The notes under the pieces: model-generated
What the model was told of the DNA's origin: nothing
Databases searched by the model: none
Seen by the model: only the letters and a program-made list of their open reading frames with translations
Translations under genes and position numbers: made by a program
Part shown: positions 24,801 through 36,800 of the stretch, one piece after another
Layout of the letters: each line of letters starts with the position of its first letter
Position numbering within the stretch: position 1 is the first letter of the stretch
From: Branchipolynoe longqiensis
Taxonomy: Eukaryota > Annelida > Polychaeta > Phyllodocida > Polynoidae
Direction of reading: 5' to 3'
NCBI GenBank assembly: GCA_030323885.1
Contig: CM059186.1
Span: 174,165,047-174,229,046, forward strand
Length of the DNA: 64,000 nucleotides

Positions 24801-27800
24801 GACACTGAACTAACCAGTAATTGCCCTATCCTATTAATGCAGAGCACCAGGCTAGGAAGGGACAAGTATCATTTCTATAAGTCATTGTTTTGACTCGACC
24901 ACGAACCAAACTCCCGATCTCCCGCACTCTAGCGATTCGGCCACCTCGTCCGGCAATTGCCCTGACGTAAAACCCCAACAAACAAACCTGGTGTCGACGA
25001 CGTGGTAGAGCAGCATGAGAGCCTGCACACTGGTGTTGAAGGCGACAATGTGCACCATCCGGTACAGCGTGTCCATCTGCTCCGTCACCTTCTCACGCTC
25101 CACTAGCATACAACATACAGCACAAGTAATTAATTAGCCTCCTGTAGCCAGCGGGCGTTTCAATTAAGCTTGCACAAGCCGATGGTTTGGAGTTTCTGGG
25201 CATCCTACCCCCCCCCCCCCCACCCGCCCTCAGATAATATATTTCTATTTTTTTTGGTAAATATAGTCTATTCATTGAATAAAGTCTTTTGTCAGCGCCG
25301 TGGCACTGGTCTTCCCAGCCATGTGACAATACAGTTATTTACAATATACTTATATGTAGTCTGATATTGTCATCAGCAGCTAGCTCAAGTCAGCTGAAAT
25401 AACAATATTAATCTTCCAAGACTTACATATGGTATAGTTTGACAATTCACATATAAAAATAGTAGTTATTTGTTGTATTCATACATACCTAGATACATAC
25501 AGGTGTATTGATTAGACCTTTACATTACGGAGTGGTTAGGTGCATAGTTTCCCTTCATAGGTTTGTATGCCGTTTGTGTTGTGAATTGCATAATTATCAT
25601 GTTGTTGGAGATAACATTTTGAGATGGCGTTAGTAAAATGGTTTGTTTACGTTGATCATTATAATCTACTTTTTTTTTTGTATTCCTTTTAAAAATTCGT
25701 TCTCCTCCTCCTCAGTATTTATTCATTTATTTTTAGTGGGTGTGATTTATTGGAAGTGAAAACACGCACAAAATGAAAAAAAGCTAAAATGATTCTTTGG
25801 TGGGAGATTAAAAATTAAAAGCGGGAAATCAGGAGATTGGGGGGTTCTTTGCTATATTTTAGGGAGATCTCCCGCCAAATCGGAAGACATGGCGCCTCTG
25901 GGGTGTTCCTATGGTATCACTATACTACAGGAACACCCAATAGTCTAATTATTAAAGTTGTGGTGGCGCCACCTGGTGGACAAACTGGCGAACTTGAATC
26001 TAAGTACATCTTCACACCAGGGGTTAGAATCACATGGTCTAAAACGGTGCTGCAATAAATCTCAATTCAGGCATTATTCGGCTTCTGTGCACGTCTCATT
26101 TAGAATTTCTGGGAAAGGTTTTGGCGGGCACATGTTCTATTTCAGACTATTTATGCATCATATTTATTTTAACACAATGAATCCCTTTTGAAAGTTAATT
26201 TTATTTAACAACTTCTCTAGAGCACAAAGATTTTTATCATCGGCTATTGGACGTCAAACATATGGTCATTCTGACATATTTCTTTTGGAGGAAACCTGCT
26301 GCCACCACAGGTTACTCTTTCCGATAAGCAGCAAGGAGTCCTTTACATGCACTTTCCCACAGACAGGACAGGACATACCACAGCCTTTGATGAACCAATT
26401 GTAGACCACTGGTTGGAACGGAAAATAGCCCAAACTGCAAATGGGTCCACTGAGCAGGATCTATCGGTGAATGCCCATTGAGACACACTGATAGTAAAGA
26501 TGATACTGCCATGGATGCTGGATACTAACCTTTGGCGTACGGGTAGGCCCGGTTCACACCCATCAGCAAAGCACTCAGCATTTTACTGTCCACCTCCCCA
26601 CGCTTTACGTATAACTGAAACAAGCATACATTCCGTTAAAGCTGCACAGTCCAATGAAAACATCAACTCAACATCTTACTGTCCACCTCCCCACGCTTTA
26701 CGTATAACTGAAACAAGGATACATTCCATTCAATCTGCAGAGTCCAATGAAAACATCAACTCAACATCTTACTGTTCGCCTCCCTGTGCTTTACATATAA
26801 CTGAAACAAAGACATTCCGTTAAAGCTGCACAGTCCAATGAAAACATCAACTCAACATTTTACTGTCCACCTCCCCACGCTTTACGTATAACTGAAACAA
26901 AGACATTCCGTTAAAGCTGCACAGTCCAATGAAATCGTCAACTCAACATCTTACTGTCCACCTTCCCGTGCTATATGTATAACTGAAACAACGACATATT
27001 CCGTTAAAGCTGCACAGTCCAATGAAATCAACTCAACATCTTACTGTCCACCTCCCCGCGCTTTATGTATAACTGAAACAAAGACACATTAAAACTGTGC
27101 AGTGCAATGAAAACATCAACATTGTCTAAACCAAAACCCTTGTCTAGCTTTGACACTGCATGCTCAATTAATACGCCACGCTTACCATCAACTTATTTTT
27201 TTTTTTTTTGGTGACAAGTTTTTTTATTCTGCCCATAACGTGTAAGCTCCTGTGAGGGTGCTTGTTTTCAACGCTGGACAGCTGTGATACTGGATTGGTC
27301 TGGTCCCGCACTCAGGAGTCTTTACCTGATCTTTCTCGGGCCAACCTTTTGCGGTTTTGGGTGTTAGTAGTTTCTATATTAGTTTTTTTTTTAATTTTCA
27401 AAGTTTTTTCCTAACCTGTATTTGATAACTTAGCCTACTATGTACATCTACTCAGATGACATACAGGCCTGCGAGAGAGGATCCTATCCCATTGTGGTTT
27501 GTTACAGCATCCTTTCACCCATGCCCTGTCCTTAGATAGTACACCAGTGTGCCAGAACACACCTGGACCCTTCAGGACTGCAACTGTACCGTTGTGTTGT
27601 ATGGTTAGCCATTTTGTATTTCAGGGTGAAACTGATGCATGACCATGGCCTGCCCAGTTTTGCTTTGGTTTGTGCCAGTACACACACCCAGATGGACTGC
27701 GCCCTGTGGTGATAGCCATTTCGACTTCCTTAGTACTTAGTATGGCTAGTTTCCGTATTTTTAATATCTACCATCTTTTCTGGCCTGTCTTTTGCTTTTT

Positions 27801-30800
27801 GTGCCAGAACACAGCAAGCAGTGACTGCACCCACGGTCAGGTAAGATATTGTTCCTTCAGTAGGTGGTTGTGCATTACGTTTTCTTTAAGGACCTTTTAT
27901 AGTGGTCCAGGCTTCTGATTGCCCATTATTGTGTGGGTTGATTATTCCAGGCATGTGCCGCCATGGCCAGTACACTTCTCTCATAAATTTTGGTGTTACT
28001 TATTGCTGTTAGTAGCACTGGGGCCGCCATTTGCCTGGTGCCCCTGTAGGGGGTTGCTGTGTAGCCTGGTTTTGTGGTGTAATGAGGTGCTAGTATTTTG
28101 AGGTGCGTTTCCCTTCTACTCGTTAGTAGTGTTGCATTGCATTTTTTGTGTAATTCGATTGTGGGATATCTTTTGTGCACCTGAAGGCATACTTTGAGGG
28201 CTTTATTTTTTAGCACCTGTAGTTTGTTTAATAGTTTTGTATTTCCTCCCATGTATACTACATCGCCATAGTCAAAGTAGGGGAGGATCATGCCGTTATA
28301 TATTTTAATTGCCATGTTTTCAGTCATGTAGTATCTCAGTTTAGCCAGTAGCCATATTTTATGGTTTACATTTTTGATAGTATTTGTTATGCAGAGGTAA
28401 TAATTTAGGTGTCCATCTAGATCCACTCCCAGATATCGGTAGTTGTCTACTTGTTCCAGTACGGTGTTTCCCAGAAGACACTTTATTTTATTGTTACTCA
28501 TTAGCCTGGTACCAAATAGTACTGTTTTTGACTTGCTGTTGATTATGGTTATCCTATTTAGTTGGCACCACTCGATTAGTTTTTTTAGTGTTAGATTCAG
28601 TTTTGTTTCAATTTCTTCAATTGTTTTGCCTGCGGCATATACCACCGTATCATCTGCATATAGTTGGATGTTTTCAATATCTAGCCAGTTGTTTAGATCG
28701 TTAATATATCCGACCACCCAACAAAAAAAGGAGCTTTGTCGGCGACCAAAAGCAACAAAAATGCAGGAGAAAAAAGGGTTGGCACTGCAGGGAAGACAGG
28801 AATGTATGGATGATTTTTGTTCTTGTTTTAATTTTAAATTGATTAAATACCTAGTTTTGCAGATCTAAATTACAGTGATTATTATTTCCAACTTCACACG
28901 TCAGTCCTGATGTGACCGTGGATGTTGCTAGGACGTAAAACAACAAACATACAAACAAATTTCATGCCATTTCAGCTCTGCAATATTTGGGCTTTGCATT
29001 ATTACCTGTTAGTGTTAGAACATCTTGAAAAAAGTACAATATATAGTAGTTAAATCAAATTTAAGACCACACACAGAAATTTCTTTAAAGGAATTTCCAA
29101 CACCTTTAAAGCTGCATAGTCCGATGAAAACATCAAATTTTCAATACCAAAGCAATTATCTAGATTTGATTCTGCATATTTAACTTAAATACTGGTACAC
29201 TTATTAAACATTTGTTCCCACACAGAAGGGACTACCAAGTCAACTGAATCGAACATGTTACTGCAGAAGCCTATGGTGTCATGGTTTTGGCGTGCTTTCC
29301 AAAATTAATTTGGCATGGTTGCACTTCAAATATATCAAAAGCTAGCCATTTAAAATAAAAGTTTCTTCAAACTAAAGTAAGGGAGATTATAGCGATCAAC
29401 CTAATATATTTATTTCAGTAAATGACACTCAAAACTCAAAAGCATCGCACTATGCAACTTTAAAATGCGGCTAATAATTGTGAGATCTTATAAGACACTT
29501 CAACCCATCTTGACATATCAAATTCCAGGACTTCCCAGGACCTTTCAGTGCAAAATTCCAGGACATTAAAAAAATTACAGTGCCCCGGAACACTGCTGTA
29601 TACAGTCGATTCACTGAGTAAGATGTGAATTGTGAATAAGCATGAGAAATCACAATGACGATATGCATGATTTTAATATAAAAACCAAGAGGCAGGAAAA
29701 CAAACCCACAAAAATCACTTTTAATACAAAACATCACAGATTGAAGTTGGGGCACGTCGGCGAAAATAGGCTTTAAAAAAAGAAGAAGAAGAAAGGTCAT
29801 GATTTTCCATTTTAAAGGATCATTAGAGAAATTCCAGGACATTCCATGCGTGGAATCTTGAATTATCAAATTCCAGGACTTTCCAGGTTTTCAACAACCC
29901 GTCCTAACCCTGTTCAAGGATGTGCGGTAACTCTGTGGGAGGAGTCATTAGGACTCACCTTGAAGAAAGAGAAGTAGATGGTGATGAGTCGAGCCGCCAA
30001 CTTCACCTCCTTACTGCGCAGCACCAGCTGGTTCAGGAAACACACGGCGTAGTACCTGAAGGTCACAGCAAGCTCAAACCTCAAAACACCATCCCAAGCA
30101 AGGTCAAACCTCAAAACACCATCCCAAACAAGGTCAAACCTCAAAACACCATCCCTGACACAACGGTAATATCGTAATCCACCAGAATGAGGCTGCATAA
30201 TTATGGAATGATTTTTAACATAGATGAGAATGGCCTGACAAAATAAAATCAGGAAAATATTTGATGAATTTTTGGGATGGGAGAACCGGGAATGGTTTCA
30301 AAATTTGACCATATCCGAGAAAGAAATCGGGGAGATAAAAAATAGGAAATTCCGGATAAATCCGAAAGATTCTCATCGACGTCTTAATATAATAATAATA
30401 TATTACAATATAATAAAAAATAATATAATAATAGATTTAATTAACTGATACTATTATAATAATACGTGCCACATAACGTAATATATCTTGGCGGTGCTCG
30501 ATTAACTGTGTTATTTATCGGTAATTATTTATTATTATGACCTTGAACGCCTTTGCTCGATTTGCTGCGGGCCAGCCGTTTACCGCGCGCTCTGTGACAC
30601 CAACAGGTCACTTCCGGTAATCCCACCATGTTTTGACGAGTACGACAAAATTAACTTGGTATGTTTGGTCGTAATGCTTGCATTGAGCTTGATTCGCGGT
30701 TGGGGGGGGGGAGCCCCCCTCTCCCCGCCGACCATTGCCCCCCCCCCCCTCCCACCCCACGACCATCCTCCCCTCCTTATAACGGGGCCCGCCGCTGCCT

Positions 30801-33800
30801 CCAGCCACTCTGCCTCCAGCCTCCGTCTGCTCCACAAGTCTCCATTTTCCGCCCACCCTCCCTTTCTTTTTTCTTTCTCTTTATCGCTCTTCGGGGCTCT
30901 CTCTATCTACCTGACATTTGATTGACTCTACTTGATACCTCATTGATACTTGACATTTCCTAGACATCTGACATTTATCTAGACATTTGATAACTATTGA
31001 CATTTGATCTGACATTTATATTGATACATATTGACATTTGATCTGATAATGATTCTGACATTTTGTTTCCTGTTATGCAAATAAAATGTTTTATTTCCCA
31101 CCCCCGCCTCCTCTCTCTCTTCCTCCGTCGCGTATCACACTTTAAAATATCTCCAAACATAGCCATTTTAAATCAAAGTTACTTCAAGGTAATGTATTGT
31201 AGATTATAATGTATTGTAGACAAACCTAATATACTTATCTAAGAAAACGATACAAACGCAAAACCATCGGACTATGCTACATTAATTACGATCACTTATG
31301 ATTCAAGACTAGACGTGGTGTCTGAATCGGTAGAGTACAGACTCAGCATGCGGAAGGACAGGAGTTAGAACGCGTCTGAGTCAAACCAATGACGTACAAA
31401 CAAAATTGATACTTGTCACTACTTAGCCTGTTGCTCGGTATTACTAGGATAGGGCAAGGTCTGGATAGTTCAATGTCAGGATAATGTGACTGAGTGGGAA
31501 ATAAGGTCATGGTGCCAGTGGCCTGGTCTCGCAATGTGCAAGCACTGCAGGGTCGCCATGATTGCGCACTGTCACAAGGCGGTATCCACCCTGATATAAC
31601 CCTAGATGTCAGGATGTAGAACCCCAACAAACAAACAAACATATCGCACACTAGTTTAAAGCAGTCGACACTCACTGAGCTTTGTTGGACACGTTGGGTC
31701 TGTAGAGCAGCCTTTCCACTTCCAGCACCACCACAAACTTCATGTTTGGGTGCATTCCCACTGCAAGACAAGCATCCAAAGTTAACGCCATTCAAAATAA
31801 TAAAGTGTAATAAAAACCGCATCATAAGTTGCTCACCGAGTTTAATGCTTTTGCATCAGCCACGTCCATTATTTTTTTTAAACAAAAAAAACCCGGATGT
31901 GGCAGTCTAATCGGTAGAGCGAGGGCCACGCGTGCGGAAGATCGGGGGTTCGGTTCCCGGTCGAGTCAAACCAATGACTTTGAAATTTATACTTGTCCCT
32001 TCCAACGGCCTGATTTTCCAGTGGGGCAGCACTATAAAGTCACCATGAGTGTGCACTGTCACAAGTCGGGACCCATCCTGACATGACCTTTAGATGTTGC
32101 CAGTACGTAAAACTCCAACCGCAGTGACTCACCTAACTTGGAGAGGTGATGCGCTGTTGTGGAGGCCACCTTGTAATCAGGGTCTCCCAGTTTGTTCACC
32201 AGCAATGCCAGCAATGACTGAAAAAAGCAAACACATGCATGTACAGAGGCAATAGACAACAGGCTAAGATTTTATTCCACATATCTAACTTACCGGTGCA
32301 CTTATTAAACATTTGTTACCACAGAGAACGGAATATTGAAGCAATTTAAAAGAACCTGTTACTGCAGAAGCCTATGCTTTGCCGTACTAACAGAAATTAA
32401 TCTGGCATGATTGCAGTTCAAATATCTCAAATGTTAGCCATTTAAAATCAAAGTTACTTCAACCTAAAGTAAGGTAGGTATTTATCACTGAAAATGACAG
32501 AACCTCAAAACCATCGGCCTATGCAACTATACGTTCGACTCGACAGATCGAACCCACAATCTACCATGCGGGAAGCGGACGCTCCACATCTAAACCATCT
32601 TATACAGTTAATCCTGTTCCTGCAGGGTTTCTATGTCTGTAAATGACCTTTTACTGGAGCTCTCACTTCCAGCCCTATAATCTGTCACCTGATATTAAAG
32701 CTGCAAAATCTGATGAAAGCAGAATTATCTTTTGAAACCAAAATACTAGATTTGATCCTTCATATCGAACTTAGCTACTGGGGGATATATTAAGCATTTA
32801 TTCCTTTCGATAGCAAATCAATTTAATATAGCCTATGGAGTCCAGTATTTCAATGTGGATGCCAAAATGTTGAATGCTTTCACTCTAAAGATCTCCAAAG
32901 TTAACCATTTATAATAAATGTTACTTCAAACTAAGCTCAGACATGTGATTGGGTGCAGGAACAAAACCTAAATTTTGTTTAAAGGTTATCGTGGGGACAT
33001 ACAGCATCACACTGAGTCGCGAGAGGGATGCAAATAGTGTATTTAAAAAAAAAAACGGAATTAAAAATAAACCCCGGAATTCCGCTTTCGGCGGCCAGAA
33101 TAAAACCGGAATTCCGGTTAAAACTCGAGAAATCACATGCCTGTAAGCTAAAGTAGATCATAACGATCAACGAAATATATTATTTCTTAAATAGGGTAGA
33201 AACTAAAGCCATGGGACTGTAAATTTAAAGCCATTTGCATATTTTATATACAGATCAAATGTATGCATCAATAATTAGAAATAATCAAATTTTAACACGA
33301 AAAAGCTTACCTTCTCTTGTTCTGGTTTTGACGATAACATTTCACTAATCAGACCTTAAATAAAAGAAGATGAGATCGTTAAGGCTAACCGTAGATATCT
33401 GAAAATTGTAGCGCTATATCAAATTTCATACCTGGCTTAAAAAAAAAAAAATCATACAAAAGCCTCCATTTCTATGCATTGCTACTTGAATAACTTCGTC
33501 GTAATGCTTGAATTGCGGTTGATTCGCGGCGGGAGAAGAGGCTCCCCCACCTCCTCTCGACGCTGACACCTGACCGTTCGCGCCTCCCAACCCCGTTCCT
33601 AGCTAACACCTCACTGCCGACCTCCCCCCCCCCCCCCCAAACCCCAGCGGCTCTTCCCCCTTCCTAGCTGACACCTCACTGACCCCCTCGGGACCTTCTT
33701 CTTTTCGTTCGCCTTCAATTACACTTGGAGCCCAGTTCTCATAATAAAATTGACAGTCCTCTGTAGCACATCTGCAGCCCCGTACAGCTTCTCCTGCAAG

Positions 33801-36800
33801 TCAGTGGGAGCTAGCCATATCTCTTCCCTCAGTGAGTGATGGTTCAAGCAGCTCTGTAGGATATGCTCAGCAGTCTGATCTTCCTGCCCACATGGGCAGA
33901 GGGCAGATGGTACTACACGGAAGTATCTGTGCAGGTGATTGTTAAGCCTGTTATGCCCAGTCCTAAGGCGGAAGATGATCACTTGATGTTGTCTTGACAG
34001 TTGATGGTAGCTGTCTCGTGATTCTGGTGATCTATGCAGAGACTTAATGATGGTCTTCATCTCCTTAAAGTCAACACTGTTTTCGTGCTGTTCTGCCTCT
34101 GCACCCATCTTTGCCATTTTGTCACCTTCTTCGTTACCCTGAATGCCGCAGTGTGAGGGCATCCACTGCAGCACAATTCTGAGGCAGTGGATATTTTGAA
34201 GTGCTTCCTGGAGTCGTGGCAGTTTGTTCTCTGTGACTGCCTCAAGGACAGACCTGGCATCAGTCAGGAAAACTATCTGAGAGTCTGTGGCTGTGGTGCT
34301 TTTCAATATCTTAGCAGCTTGGACCAGGGCTTCAACATCAGCTCTATAGTTTGTGCAGTGAAGGCCTGTTGGTGTTGCCTCTGTCTGCCTTTATATGGCT
34401 GTGTATGCGTGGTACCATGGTTTGTTAGGGTGTGCCTTGCGGCCCTATCTCCCTCTTATAACCCGGGCCCTCACTGCCTCCAGCCATTCCGCCTCCTGCT
34501 TCACTTCTCTGCTTTTTCCGCCCACCCTTTCTCTTTTCTTCGAAACATTAATAAACTTAAAGAAATTGAACCATCTGTGGGAAAGCCACCACAGACTCAT
34601 GCGGGAGGTCGGCGGGACCAAGTGATCCTTAGCCGCTGCCGTATTGGCCACTTGTGGCTTACACATGCTTTTCTGCTCAAGGGGGCACCTCCCCCTTAAT
34701 GTATTGGGTGTCAGTCCCCGCTGACACTCAAACACATTTTACTAAGTTGCGTTGATTTTTTGGCCCTGCGCCAACAGTTCTACACTGCAGACAGTATGCA
34801 TGACCTTTTTACTAAGGTAAAACAGGAAAACATTTTAGCCTTTTTGAGGGCAGCTGGACTGTACCACCTCATATAGTTTACTAAATAGATTCTATCAATT
34901 ATTAATAAAACTTTTCTTTTTCTATGGGAATTTGTTTCCCTTGACCACAAATATATGATTGTGAGCTTTCTAATTTAATGAGTGTCTATTGGCACATAAT
35001 TAATTGTCTGCTTTTACATGTAAAAGCGATGGTTTGAACAAAAAACAAACATTTCTCGCCGTGAATATGGCCTATGCTGCCGACGCGACGTAAAACCACC
35101 AATCAATCAATCTTTTCTTCGAGGCTCTGTACTTCCACCTGACATTTACAGATACCTCCCATTTTATCTAGACATTTAACCATGACATTTTTACACCTGA
35201 TTTATATTAACCTTGATTGTATTTAGTTCTCTTGATTTTGTGCTTTTGATATCCATGACATTTTGTTCTTCCTGAAATAAAATGTCTTTTCTTCCACCCC
35301 CACCTTCTCTCTTCCGTTGCGTATCATGAAGCGTATCATAAAGTAAAATGTAAACTTCACATACCTTATTGCAGGCTACCTCCCCATCAGGTGGCTCCAA
35401 CAACACTGTCAGTTCGTTCTAGAACCGCATGAACCGAACATAACAATAGCCCCTTTCACTTAATATTCCCCACATTATACGTAGACATATTAATTTAAAA
35501 GCAAACAAAATCTCAAAAAGAATCAGATAGATATTTCACCTGCATGTGATCCCGAGGTTTGAAATTAGTACGGGAAGCAGATTGTTTGAAATTTCTGCCA
35601 TTTTATACAATGTCAAACCCGGAGTAACATCAATGGTCAGATATATAATTGTGAAACTTAGGTGACTGTGAAATAGCTTAATTTTCAACCTTTGTCTCTC
35701 ATATGGCATGTCGAGAAATCTCGCGGAAAAGAATAAACAAATCAAATAAATCAAACAAATCAAATAAACAGCATACGTACCAACAGCCTTTTGCTTGGGT
35801 CCGGTGACAGTGTCATGTGCCATAGCCTAAATACAGGGGGGGGGGGGAGAGGGGAGAAAAGAATTTTATACAACTAGTTGAACTAATCATCTTGTATATA
35901 GATATTGTATTTAAGCTTTTACACTCAACAGTGACTGAAATTTCACCGTTAGCACCCAACTGTCTGAGGGTAGGTATCCTTGCTGTTGGCATATATATGT
36001 ATGTACATTGATCAGACAAAACTGAAAATCAGGCAGAGACCATGGCGCCACCTAGCAGGTGGCGCCATGCCAAATGCGCCTGAAAATGCGGATCCCTTGT
36101 GGTGGTTTCAGCGTGTTCCCGTGCTCAGACGTGTCCCTCGCTTCTGCGCATGCGTCAGAATCTAGTAAACATGGCCGTAATCGATTAACACGAACCGGGC
36201 GACTCGGGTCATCCGAATTTCAAATAGAACACACGAGTGGAGTCGAAAAATACACGTCCTGTGTGCAAAAAAAGAATAACTTAGATTAATGAAATGGAAA
36301 TATAGGTAAACTGGGCCATGATACAATACTTTAAATCCTATTTTGCTGTACTTTTATCGGTTATAAAAAAAAAAAGAACAAACTGTCCACCCGAGCGTAT
36401 TCGATTATTCAACCCGAGTTTGTAGGATGTGCGCATGCGCCAATAAGTGGCTGGGGTGACCCGAGTTGATGCGAAATCCACGCATGCGCAGAAGCAACGG
36501 GACACGTCTGAGCACGGGAACACGCTGAAATCACCACACCCTCCCTACCAATAGAGGGAGTGCACGAGACGTCATCACTCAGCAGCCAGCCATCTTGGAT
36601 TACGAGCACTGTCCCTAGTCATGTTGTGAATGCATGTAGATGCAGTAAAACAGAGTTTTCTTGTTTTCTGGGAGGTTCTGGGCAGTTTACATCCAATGTG
36701 TTTACTTACAGCACTTTAGCAACAACTTCTGAGGCCAAACTGCTCAAAACAGTGACAAATAAACCAACAAATCAGTAAATAAGCAGTGTAGGCAGTAGCA

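Larger units (their letters stand above)
33497..35330 (+). mobile_element. Element X, copy 2, split by two LINE fragments
   Basis: The start (GTCGTAATGCTTGAATTGCG) lies at 33497, the middle at about 34390-34543 (CTGCCTCCAGCCATTCCGCC), and the end at 35113-35330 (CTGACATTTACAGATACCTC, GAAATAAAATG, GCGTATCATGAAG). LINE-3 (33719-34385) and LINE-2 (34544-35112) interrupt it. Confidence 0.7.

Noticed and set aside
30580..30925. Pro-rich ORFs on both strands
   Set aside because: They come from the C/G-rich core of element X, which recurs with frame-breaking differences at 33497 and 55950.
34187..34699. 170-codon plus-strand ORF
   Set aside because: Crosses the antisense of LINE-3, part of element X and LINE-2; a chance fusion of repeats.
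35363..35418. Exon-like segment (minus strand) NELTVLLEPPDGEVACNK between AG and GT signals
   Set aside because: Phase does not fit exon 9 and it has no counterpart in CEBPZ; the segment at 33311-33354 matches both phase and the conserved KPEQEK motif.
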